Shown in pieces: positions 1 through 8,934 of a stretch of DNA of 64,000 nucleotides. The position numbers were made by a program, and so were the translations under genes. Origin of the DNA: Procambarus clarkii (Eukaryota > Arthropoda > Malacostraca > Decapoda > Cambaridae); NCBI RefSeq assembly GCF_040958095.1, contig NC_091150.1, forward strand, positions 64,270,004 through 64,334,003, read 5' to 3'. The notes under the pieces were generated by a model. The model ran no database searches and was not told where the DNA came from. It saw only the letters and a list, made by a program, of their open reading frames with translations. Every line of letters starts with the position of its first letter. Positions within the stretch are counted from its first letter, which is position 1.

Positions 1-1147
1 CTGCCACCAACACACCAGCTACCAGGTCTGCCACCATCACACCAGCTACGAGGTCTACCACCAACACACCAGCTACGAGGTCTGCCACCAACACACCAGC
101 TACCAGGTCTGCCACCATCACACCAGCTACGAGGTCTGCCACCAATACACCAGCTACGAGGTCTGCCACCAACACACCAGCTACGAGGTCTGCCACCAAC
201 ACACCAACTACCAGGTCTGTCACCAACACACCAGCTACGAGGTCTGCCACCAACACACCAGCTACGAGGTCTGCCACCATCACACCAGCTACCAGGTCTG
301 CCACCAACACACCAGCTACGAGGTCTGCCACCAACACACCAGCTACCAGGTCTGCCACCATCACACCAGCTACGAGGTCTACCACCAACACACCAGCTAC
401 GAGGTCTGTCACCAACACACCAGCTACGAGGTCTGCCACCAACACACCAGCTACCAGGTCTGCCACCATCACACCAGCTACAAGGTCTACCACCAACACA
501 CCAGCTACGAGGTCTGCCACCAACACACCAGCTACCAGGTCTGCCACCATCACACCAGCTACGAGGTCTGCCACCATCACACCAGCTACCAGGTCTGCCA
601 CCAACACACCAGCTACGAGGTCTGCCACCAACACACCAGCTACGAGGTCTGCCACCAACACACCAGCTACGAGGTCTACCACCAACACACCAGCTACGAG
701 GTCTGCCACCAACACACCAGCTACCAGGTCTGCCACCATCACACCAGCTACGAGGTCTGCCACCATCACACCAGCTACCAGGTCTGCCACCAACACACCA
801 GCTACGAGGTCTGCCACCAACACACCAGCTACGAGGTCTGCCACCATCACACCAGCTACGAGGTCTACCACCAACACACCAGCTACGACGTCTGCCACCA
901 ACACACCAGCTACCAGGTCTGCCACCATCACACCAGCTACGTGGTCTACCACCAACACACCAACTACGAGGTCTGCCACCAACACACCAGCTACGAGGTC
1001 TGCCACCAACACACCAGCTACCAGGTCTGCCACCATCACACCAGCTACGAGGTCTACCACCAACACACCAACTACGAGGTCTGCCACCAACACACCAGCT
1101 ACGAGGTCTGTCACCAACACACCAGCTACGAGGTCTGCCACCATACA
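1..1147. repeat. 27-bp minisatellite, about 42 copies, truncated by the window start
   Basis: The unit is 27 bp. It starts CTGCCACCA and contains ACACCAGCTAC and then GAGGT or CAGGT. Units begin at positions 1, 28 and so on to 1081, which is exactly 40 periods, so no net indel is seen across 40 copies. Variation is by substitution (CAACAC/CATCAC, CTACGAGG/CTACCAGG, TCTGCC/TCTACC). Because 27 is divisible by three, every forward frame keeps a 9-residue peptide repeat without stops. The frame that continues into the downstream LINE endonuclease reads as a Ser/Thr/Pro/Ala/Arg-rich 9-mer. The array probably extends upstream of the window. Confidence 0.95.
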
Positions 1148-1945
1148 CGGCCGCCTTCTCAAGCAACACACAGACTTGAGGAGTCAATCGATCAACATTC
1201 TTTCTGTCAACATCAGGGGCCTCATTACCAGTGTTGGGGATCTCACACACAGCTTCGTGAACACTCATCGTCCTGATGTGGTTGTTCTGCTAGAAACATT
1301 TCTAGATGACAGGACTCCTGAGAACTTTGCTACAATTGCCGGTTATATCTCATGGATGCGCCGTGACAGGCAGGGTCCTGGAGGGGGTGTTGCAGTGTGT
1401 ATCAGCAAATTTGTGCTTGCTCAACCCCTGATGTGGTCATCTTGAAATAATATTCTTCAAAATGAGCATAAATCCAGGTACCTCATTACTCCTATGAACA
1501 ATGTACAGACCACAATGGCAGGGTGTTTCACCAGTCAACTTCCTGATGGACAACCTAGACCCCCTCTTAATACAGCACAGTTGCCAGCTCATTGTAAATG
1601 TTGGTGACCTCAACCAGTATCTGATACCGAGGGATTTTGATAAACTCTTAAGCGTCTTCATTATTGAAAACCTTCTGAGCTTTCCAACCCACATATCAGT
1701 CTCGGCCCTCGATCCTGTCGTAACTGACCCTCCTGCAAGCATAGTTCACTGCAGATCTCTGGGATTCTTGGATATGTTGGTTCTTCAGACGACCATTTTG
1801 TCTCTACTACACTGGTTATCCCGACAGATCGAAGTGACGAATCTGTTCGAACTACCTGGTTTTGGGACAGAGGGAACTTGCCAGCCCTCCGCTCAGAGCT
1901 TGAAACAACTAATTGGAATGCCTTGCTCAAGTGGGACGTGAACAG
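1143..1945 (+). pseudogene. LINE apurinic-like endonuclease domain, frameshifted
   Basis: The N-terminal half (about 1173-1440) reads INILSVNIRG, LLETFLDD and GGGVAVCIS, typical of the exonuclease/endonuclease/phosphatase fold that nicks target DNA for target-primed reverse transcription. The frame closes at 1443. The C-terminal half continues in another frame from about 1560, with VGDLNQ near 1605, SFPTHIS and VTDPPAS, then SSDDHF in a further frame near 1780. The GDLN and SD(D)H elements match the catalytic motifs of this fold. At least two frame breaks make it nonfunctional. Its N-terminal frame is open back through the 27-bp repeats. Confidence 0.85.
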
Positions 1946-3850
1946 TTAAGCAAACGCTTTCACAAGTCATATTCTGACCTCCAACATAGACATATCCCTC
2001 ACCAGCAATATGTGAGCAAGCCTACTGATCAGCCTTGGTTTAGATATTGCTGCCGAAAGGCAGCTGCAGCCACCAACAAGGCCTGGAGGAGATTTAAAAG
2101 GCATCCCTCGGCTTATAACATAAATATTTATAGACAATCTTGTCGAATAATGAAATATGTTCGGAAGTGTGCTTTATCCAGATGGGAATCTGAAACTCGA
2201 AGAAAACTTGCATCTGGAAGGGTTGGATCCAAGGACTGGTGGTCCCTGGTGAAGGATCTGCAGGGATACTCATCTGAGTCACTATCCCGCCTCTAAACCG
2301 AGGGGATGGAACTATTTTAGCCATCAATCAGAAGAAGGCTGATCTACTGGCAAACCAATTTGCTGCCAAAATGCAAGTTCCTGATCCTGAACGTCAGCCT
2401 CCACATCTTGCTCCAAGCACAGTGTCTAGGATGACTGAAGTGGTTATACAGCAGGTGGAGGTTCTCCAACATCTTAAAACGCTAGACACAAGCAAAGTTT
2501 TGGGGCCAGATAAGGTCAGTCCAAGACTACCACGTAGCTGCGCTGACCTGTTGGCTCCACCTCTCACGTGCCTCTTACAACTCGGCCTAGCTCAAGGAAT
2601 GTGGCCCTCCTTATGGAAGATGACAGATGTTTTTCTAGTACACAACAAGAAGAGCCGCTCAGTGGTTGGTAACTACAGACCAGTGTCAGTGCTCTCCATT
2701 ACTGGTAAAATTACAGAATCACTAGTTGCTCAGCAAATATATAATGTTGTTAACATCATCGGCTAATATGTGACTAATATATTAATGGCTAATGGCTAAT
2801 ATGTGTATGGTTTTAGAAAAGGCTGATCTGCTGCTGATCTCTTCCTAAATCTCTTCACTAAGTGGCATCAGTCACTGGATCAGCTGTGTAGTTGCTCCAG
2901 ATATAGCAGGAGCTTTTGATTGGGTCTGGCACTCTTGATTAGTAGTGAAGCTTCAAGCACTCGGCATTTCAGGCTCCATCTTAGTGTTAGTAAAAGACTT
3001 CCTTCAAGAACGGACTCTAAGGGTAGTTCTTATTGGAGCAAAATCCGATAGCCACTCAATTGGTGCCAGCGTTCCACAGGGTAGTGTGCTTGGCCCTCTG
3101 CTGTGGAATATTTATTTCAACGATCTACTTCATCTCATTCCTGAAGCTCAAGCCTATGCTGATGACTGCCCTCTAATCTTTACAAACAGAAATGAAGATA
3201 TGCCAACTGTTGCAAGAATCATCAATCACCAACTTTCAGCGTTTTCATCCTGAGGTAGGAAATGGCAAGTCACATTTGCGGCTGAGAAGACACAAGCAAT
3301 GATGATAACTAGACTGCACATGGCAAGTCGGGCAGGCTTGCAATTGGGTGGCAAAACCCTAGAGTTCACTGATGAAATGAACATTTTAGGAATGAAGTTC
3401 GACTCTTCAATGACAATGAAGACAATCCTTAACCTAGCTCAAAAGGCAGCCAGAAAACTTACAGCCCTACAGCACATCCCACACCGTCTTGGCAGCAAGG
3501 GCTGCAAAACCTTATATGAAGCACAAGTTCGCTCTCATCTAGATTATGCACTTTCTCCTGGATTGCCTGTCCCAAATCATTCATCGTTGGACAAACTGGA
3601 GACGGGAAAGAAGTATCATCTGTAATCTTGACCAAGTCTGGTGGAAACGATCTGGCATCAAAACCTGCAACACCGTTGTGGCGTTGGTGGTCTTATTGTT
3701 ATGGACAAGGCCAATAACCTCAAAGTTCCGCACCTGGCCCAACTCCGTGGACTACAAGTAGTTGCCATTCGTAGCACTAGGCTCTCAACCTTCAATAGCC
3801 TTATGCTGGAAGTGCCTTTCCCATGAACATCACTCCATTAACGATCATTC
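1148..3850 (+). mobile_element. Decayed non-LTR retrotransposon (LINE, Jockey-superfamily type)
   Basis: An endonuclease to reverse transcriptase to C-terminal order can be followed across several frames, with frameshifts and stops between the pieces. The element begins directly where the 27-bp minisatellite ends and trails off after about 3826 into a T-rich stretch (3876-3884). No clean target-site duplication or poly-A tail was identified. The clade is uncertain: the PQGSVLGPLL and YADD motifs fit Jockey or CR1-like elements. It is an inactive relic, since no single frame spans any whole domain. Confidence 0.88.
1913..3826 (+). pseudogene. LINE reverse transcriptase and C-terminal domain, multiply frameshifted
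   Basis: Pieces in order are: a basic linker (1913-2296, with DQPWFRYCC and GRVGSKDWWSLVKD); the RT fingers region (2371-2766, with LDTSKVLGPDKVSPR and NYRPVSVLS); a stop-riddled stretch (2767-2944); the palm (2945-3253, with VPQGSVLGPLLWNIYFNDLL and the catalytic YADD at 3155-3166); the thumb or connection region (3299-3625, with LGMKFDSSM and VRSHLDYA); and a C-terminal remnant (3641-3826). The polymerase motif itself is intact, but stops and frameshifts separate all segments. Residues upstream of YADD keep family spacing, so this is old decay of one copy rather than a mosaic. Confidence 0.9.
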
Positions 3851-4263
3851 ACCCCTTGACTGACTCGCGTCAGGATTTTTTTTTTCGCTTAACAGATTGA
3901 TATACGGGAGATCAGTTCAAGTGAGCACATGAAGGCTCTTGCAAAAAGTTGGTTACAGGCTTATCCTGATCCTTAAATTATTGTTACCTAATGTTATTAA
4001 TGAATAAAGGCTATTCCTTTTGATACATTTAATTGGCTCATGAAATAAACGGGCCTCTGGAGTTGGTTTCAACTTAGGTGAGGTAGGATTACAGCTCATG
4101 CTTGCAGTTTCACTAGGTTCCTTATATAACCGTGCCTTTATGATAGTTCCTTATGTGACAGATTCAAAGTACCTTCTCATGATATATATGAGTTTCTAGA
4201 AGCAGGATCCAGATGAACTGAGGTAGGATAACAGCTCTTGCTTAAAGTTTCAATAGTACGTCA

Positions 4264-4268
<5 letters not shown>
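3851..4268. other. Non-coding stretch with a short direct duplication
   Basis: No credible ORF was found. A segment of about 45 bp beginning GAGGTAGGATTACAGCTC (from about 4078) recurs in diverged form at about 4219 (GAGGTAGGATAACAGCTC), 141 bp downstream. This may be a small local duplication or part of a dispersed repeat. The 17-mer ATAACCGTGCCTTTATG at 4126-4142 also occurs at 41179-41195. Confidence 0.6.
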
Positions 4269-4328
<60 letters not shown>

Positions 4329-4336
4329 AGAGAGAT
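4269..4336. repeat. (AG)n microsatellite
   Basis: AG dinucleotides run almost uninterrupted from 4269 to about 4322, then degrade (AGACAGGGAGAGAG). It directly abuts the 22/24-bp minisatellite. Confidence 0.97.
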
Positions 4337-5476
4337 CTGTATCACCCATGCTTCTGTAATCTCTGTCACCCCTGCTACAGTAATGTGTCACCCCTGCAAC
4401 AGTAATGAGTATCTTCCCTGCTACAGTAATCTGTGTCAGCCCCTGCTACAGTAATGTGTCACCCCTGCTACAGTAATGTGTCACCCCTGCTACAGTAATG
4501 TGTCACCCCTGCTACAGTAATGTGTCACCCCTGCTACAGTAATGTGTCACCCCTGCTACAGTAATGTGTCACCCCTGCTACAGTAATATGTCACCCCTGC
4601 AACAGTAATCTATCTCACCCCTGCTACAGTAATGTGTCACCCCTGCTACAGTTACCTGTGTCACCCCTGCTACAGTAATCTATGTCACTCCCTGCTACAG
4701 TAATGTGTCACCCCTGCTACAGTAATGTGTCACCCGTGCTACAGTAATGTGTCACCCCTGCTACAGTAATGTGTCACCCCTGCTACAGTAACCTGTGTCA
4801 CCCCTGCTACAGTAATCTATGTCACTCCCTGCTACAGTAATGTGTCACCCCTGCTACAGTAATGTGTCACCCCTGCTACAGTAATGTGTCACCCCTGCTA
4901 CAGTAATCTGTGTCACCCCTGCTACAGTAATCTGTGTCACCCCTGCTACAGTAATCTGTGTCACCCCTGCTACAGTAATCTGTGTCACCCCTGCTACAGT
5001 AATCTGTGTCACCCCTGCTAAAGTAATCTGTGTCACCCCTGCTACAGTAATCTGTGTCACTACTGCTACAGTAATCTGTGTCACCCCTGCTACAGTAATC
5101 TGTGTCACCCCTGCTACAGTAATCTGTGTCACCCCTGCTACAGTAATCTGTGTCACCCCTGCTTCAGTAATCTGTGTCACCCCTGCTACAGTAATCTGTG
5201 TCACCCCTGCTACAGTAATCTGTGTCACCCCTGCTACAGTAATCTGTGTCACCCCTGCTACAGTAATCTGTGTCACCCCTGCTACAGTAATGTGTCACCC
5301 CTGCTACAGTAATCTGTGTCACCCCTGCTACAGTAATCTGTGTCACCCCTGCTACAGTAATCTGTGTCACCCCTGCTACAGTAATCTGTGTCACCCCTGC
5401 TACACTGATGGGCGTCACCTCTGCTACAGTTATGTGCAACACCCCTGTTCCAGCAAAGTGCGTCACCCTTGCTACA
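4337..5476. repeat. 22/24-bp minisatellite (CACCCCTGCTACAGTAAT core)
   Basis: The core is GTGTCACCCCTGCTACAGTA. Two length classes exist: 22 bp (GTAATGTGTCACC...) and 24 bp (GTAATCTGTGTCACC...), differing by a CT insertion. The left half (about 4380-4890) is mostly 22-mers with occasional 24-mers and degenerate units. The right half (about 4900-5400) is nearly pure 24-mers. The 24-mer is in phase with codons, so the minus strand gives a spurious open frame repeating TQITVAGV. Units degenerate after about 5400. I treat none of it as coding. Confidence 0.95.
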
Positions 5477-5924
5477 GTAAGGTGAAAACGTCATATTATT
5501 TCATTGTGAAATAATCATTAATGCTCATACATAAAGTGGTTAAACTCGAGTCAAACTTTTGTTATTGAAAACTGTTCTCAAACATATCTTATCGTCTAAC
5601 TTTAACACTAATAGCTTCTATATTAAAACTTTCATACACGATATTATCCAACTTTAAACATAGAGGCTTGTATATTAAACGACGATGCAGCACATTCCAA
5701 GTTTAAACATAATAGCGTGTATGTTTAGTGTGAAAACATTGTTGTCAGCTGAACATTGCCTCGGAAGTAAGACCTCGCGAGTGTCATTGTTTTATCCTCC
5801 GGCCAGTTCATGTAACAGTGCACCTTCATCCTTATTTTCTGCAGCTGGGATTAAAAAAACTTTAGGCACGAGTTACAATGTTTTTCCATAAAAATTGTGA
5901 GCTAGACAATTGTTAAATGTATAT
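5477..5924. other. AT-rich spacer with about three degenerate ~55-bp repeats
   Basis: No gene was recognised; a 68-codon plus-strand frame at 5685-5891 has no family resemblance or splice context. Between about 5587 and 5735 three diverged copies of a ~55-bp motif can be aligned by the landmarks CTAACTTTAACACTAATAGC, CCAACTTTAAACATAGAGGC and CAAGTTTAAACATAATAGCG. They suggest an old tandem triplication. Confidence 0.5.
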
Positions 5925-5956
5925 CGTGTGTGTGTGTGTGTGTGTGCGTGTGTGTG
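5925..5956. repeat. (GT)n microsatellite at a LINE 3' end
   Basis: GT dinucleotides with one GC interruption. It lies at the 3' terminus of the adjacent minus-strand LINE fragment. A second GT run (6161-6175) sits at the end of the next copy, so the (AC)n is probably the tail of the element. Confidence 0.9.
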
Positions 5957-6160
5957 CTCTCACCTAGTTGTTGTGTTTGCGGGGGTTGAACTTTGGCTCC
6001 TTAGTCCCGCCTCTCAATCGTCAATCAACTGGTGTACAGATTATGGAGCTTGTTGGGCTTTATCAAATCTACATTTGATATTGTATATGGAGTCTGCCTC
6101 CACCACATCACTGCTTAATACATTCCATTTGTTAACTACTCTGATACTAAACAAATTACT
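5957..6160 (-). mobile_element. LINE 3'-terminal fragment (copy 1)
   Basis: This segment aligns base for base, with moderate divergence, to 6176-6385. Landmarks shared by both copies are CCCGCCTCTCAA, GTCAATCAACTGGTGTACAG (GTCAATCGACTGG in copy 2), ATCTACATTT, TATGGAGTC and CACATCACTGC. It is the 3' untranslated end of the same LINE family that follows, oriented on the minus strand and 5'-truncated to about 200 bp. Confidence 0.85.
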
Positions 6161-6865
6161 TTGTGTGTGTGTGTACTCACCTATTTGTGCTTGCTGGGGT
6201 TAAGCTTCGGCTCTTTGGTCCCGCCTCTCAAACGTCAATCGACTGGTGTACAGATTCCTGAGCCTACTGGGCTATGTCATATCTACATTTAAAACTGTGT
6301 ATGGAGTCAGCCTCCCCCACATCACTGCCTATTGCATTCCACCTGTTAACTACTCTGGCACTGAAAAAGTTCTTTCTAACGTTCCTGTGGCTCATGTGGG
6401 TACTCAGGTTCCACCTGTGTCCAATTGTTCGCATTCCACCGGTAGTTAATCCTTGTCTACCCTATCAATACCCCTGAGGATTTTGTAGGTAGTGATAATG
6501 TCTTCCCTTACTCTTCTGTCATCCAATGTCGTAAGGTGCATTTCCCGCAGCCTTTCCTCGTAACTCATGCCTCTTAGTTCTGGGACTAGTCTAGTGGTAT
6601 ACCTCTGAACTTTTTCCAGCATCGTCTTGTGCTTGACAAGGTATGCGCTCCATGCTCGGGCCACATACTCCAGGATTGGTCTAACATATGTGGTATACAA
6701 GATTCTGAATGATTTCTTACACAGGTTCCTGAATGCTGTTCTGATGTTAGCCAGCCTCGCATATGCCGCAGACGTAATTCTTTTTATGTAGGCTTCAGGA
6801 GACAGGTTTGGTGTGATATCCCCTAGATCATACTCTGTCCGTTTCAACAAGTACTTCATCTCCTA
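6161..6865 (-). mobile_element. 5'-truncated LINE (copy 2) retaining the end of ORF2
   Basis: On the minus strand this holds the C-terminal coding end of ORF2 (6859-6446) followed by the 3' untranslated region and a short (AC)n tail at 6161-6175. It lies head to tail with copy 1. The 5' truncation is typical of incomplete target-primed reverse transcription. Confidence 0.88.
6446..6859 (-). pseudogene. LINE ORF2 C-terminal region (post-RT), 137 codons
   Basis: The open frame reads SAAYARLANIRTAF, KSFRILYTTYVRPILEY, KVQRYTTRLVPELRGMSYEER and LDDRRVREDIITTYKI. This is the conserved C-terminal domain of CR1/Jockey-type LINE ORF2 that follows the polymerase thumb. There is no polymerase motif, so it cannot act alone. 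The first ATG is fortuitous and the real protein would extend upstream. Intact reading over 137 codons suggests relatively recent insertion. Confidence 0.88.
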
Positions 6866-7021
6866 TTCTATTGTAATATCTCTGCCGCTCCACCCACTAC
6901 CACTGAAATAACCGTGCAATCTCCGCTCTATGGTAATAACGGATGCTATAACGATCATTTAAGATGTTTAACACTTGGGCCATCATATGAGGACGTAAAC
7001 CAGTAAACAGAGAGACAGAAA

Positions 7022-7072
7022 AATATATTATAGTATATATATGTATATATATAATATATATATATATTTTGG
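7022..7072. repeat. (AT)n microsatellite
   Basis: An imperfect TA/ATATGTAT run between the truncated LINE and the inverted LINE 3' tip. Confidence 0.9.
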
Positions 7073-7142
7073 ACAAAAAATTGACAGTTGAAAGGCACCG
7101 GAAAGAGCAGAGCTCAACCCCCGCAACCACAACTAGGTTAAT
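7073..7142 (+). mobile_element. Short LINE 3'-end fragment in opposite orientation
   Basis: The reverse complement of this stretch contains CCTAGTTGTGGTTGCGGGGG and TTGAGCTCTGCTCTTTCC. This matches CACCTAGTTGTTGTGTTTGC followed by GGGGGTTGAACTTTGGCTCC in LINE copy 1. It is therefore a third, inverted tip of the same 3' end, only about 65 bp long. Confidence 0.7.
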
Positions 7143-8062
7143 ATAGACAGGGGTGGCAACTGTCCCGCAACCATCCTCCTTACTACCAAAGGTACAGAAA
7201 GGCTGTCAACGTCATGGTGACATTTGATATACACCGGCAACTACTGACCCATTAGAAAGATTCCCAAGCCTATAACAACTGCCCCCCTCCCAACTCATTG
7301 CCTGCTAGTGTCAGATCTGAAAAGGTTCACAACCCAGACCTCCCACTTCCACATTTAATCAGATTATATTAAATCTAACTTTTTCATTGTGCGCCCACTA
7401 CGTACAGTGGCGCCTGTAAACCCTCCTCATTAACACAATGAAGTGTGGACTCCACCCCCAAGGGGAGGGGGGGGGGGGAAAGAGGAGCCGCTTGGGAGGT
7501 GCCATGACCAGATGGAGGACGGAGGGATAACCTGTCTTAAGTGGGAACAATTTCCAAGCATATTAAGCATATTTATTATTTCATGTGGTCACTTTGAAGA
7601 CCACATGAAGTATAGTGTCACATACCATGGTCTTAAGGCTGGGCATGTCTTATCTTTTGCTTTCAGAACGGCTGTCTTAAGCGTATTTACCGTCTTAAAT
7701 TAAATTATGTAACCATTACTCTAGTGATTATGACGCCTTTGAGACAGTCACGTGGTGAAGTAGCGCCGAATCAGTGAGGTCAATAGAAGTGCGAAGCTTT
7801 TGTAGTAAAATTTAATAGTTCATTTAGGAAATTATGTAATTCTACAGGCTTAATAAAGCCACTTACAGAAAGTCAATCTAAAAATGTACAACATTATAAA
7901 TATTAAAACATGCCGGCAATTGCCGTTATCGTCTTTACCACACATTAAAAAAAATATTAATTTTGAGGCATTCAAGAACCATTAAAAATTATACAATTTT
8001 GTTTTTTTTCTCCCCGAAGGTCTCTAAGGGTTTACACCTCCCCCAGGGCTGTGACGAGGGGC
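7143..8062. other. Spacer, probably including the 3' flank of the minus-strand gene
   Basis: No ORF with credible homology was seen. It contains a G-run (7464-7478) and AT-rich sequence. On the minus strand this region lies downstream of the stop codon at 8063-8065, so part of it may be that gene's 3' untranslated region. A minus-strand AATAAA (plus TTTATT at about 7567) is the kind of polyadenylation signal expected, but its use is unproven. Confidence 0.4.
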
Positions 8063-8715
8063 TCACTCCTTGTGTGCCACGAACCCACACACCCGGCACC
8101 TCGTCTCCGGCTTACAGAACATGGACAACAGGCCACACATGTCGAACCTGCGAGTCACCTCACCCTCCTGGAAGAGGATGAAGGGATAGTAAAGCTTTAT
8201 TAAAAGACATTTACCGGGACAAACCTAGACACTTAACAGCTTTATGTTTGGCAAACAATGCCGTTTGTGCGATTTTCACTTAAAATATGCCATGAAAAGC
8301 TTAAGCAGAAGGTTTACCTTGCAGTTTGGGCAAGTTGTGTCTGGGGGGACGACTTCGCCGGCAGCGGCAGCAGCGGCACGGGAACCAGGAGCGTAGACAA
8401 GACAGAAGGGAACATATGCTTCAGCGTTGTCAAAAGCACGACTAGCAGCAGCAGACACGCCGGAATATATATCAGAAGCAGGAACATAAGCAGCAGTTGG
8501 GTTTTCAGTCTCGGGTAGAGGCTTGCCGAGCAGACTGGTAGACTTTCCTCGAGAAGGAAGACGCTTACCATGCTTGGCTGGAAGAATAGTCACAGCAAGG
8601 ATCACTAGAGTTCAAACTTTGAAAGAAAATAAAAATATAGATGAAGTATACTTACACGTAGCGTATTCCTCCCTGCGTTGCGCTACACGACTGGCCTCCG
8701 TATTGCGGGACTCCA
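8063..8715 (-). CDS. Candidate spliced gene, three 3' exons of an unrecognised Cys-containing protein
   Basis: Three minus-strand exons join in phase. The first is 8715-8656 (60 bp, acceptor ATATTCCAG, donor GTAAGT). The second is 8577-8318 (260 bp, acceptor TATTCTTCCAG, donor AAG|GTAAAC). The terminal exon is 8167-8063 (105 bp, acceptor TCCTCTTCCAG, stop TGA at 8065-8063). The introns are about 78 and 150 bp. The middle exon encodes a basic KHGKR stretch, then PTAAYVPASDIYSG, an Ala run (AAAAAA) and the start of a Cys cluster, CPNCK. The last exon adds RFDMCGLLSMFC and CRVCGFVAHKE before the stop, giving six Cys in the last 40 residues, four of them as two CxxC pairs. That could be a zinc-ribbon-like knuckle or disulfides. 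I recognise no family. The 5' exons and start codon lie beyond 8715. Splice phase agreement is the main support. Confidence 0.6.
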
Positions 8716-8934
8716 CTGGAATATATTAGAACTTTTATAACTAATCTTTGAAGTTACTATTCACAAACGAGAGTATTTGTTATCAGCAGGTCAGAATCTG
8801 ACCTAGGACAATTGGCCACTAGTTACGTTATACTTAAAAATGTGTATAGTTACTTGCCAGAGAACTAAACGCGAAAATTAAAATAAATATTTACAACTAG
8901 CAGTACCCGCCACGCGTTGCTGTGGCTCAGTCTG

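Noticed and set aside
1-1147. Possible CRISPR-like or direct-repeat/spacer array
   Set aside because: There are no spacers; the whole unit repeats with point variants, and the context is eukaryotic.
4126-4142. 17-mer ATAACCGTGCCTTTATG shared with 41179-41195 as an LTR or promoter motif
   Set aside because: It is too short and isolated to assign. It may belong to a dispersed repeat, but no further similarity around it was evident.
4854-5494. Minus-strand frames repeating TQITVAGV or similar
   Set aside because: Generated by the 24-bp unit, with no start context, flanking exon or homologous family.
8314-8571. Leucine-rich minus-strand frame overlapping the middle exon of the candidate gene
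   Set aside because: It is an out-of-frame reading of the same exon, does not join in phase to the exons on either side, and is explained by the alanine-rich coding frame.
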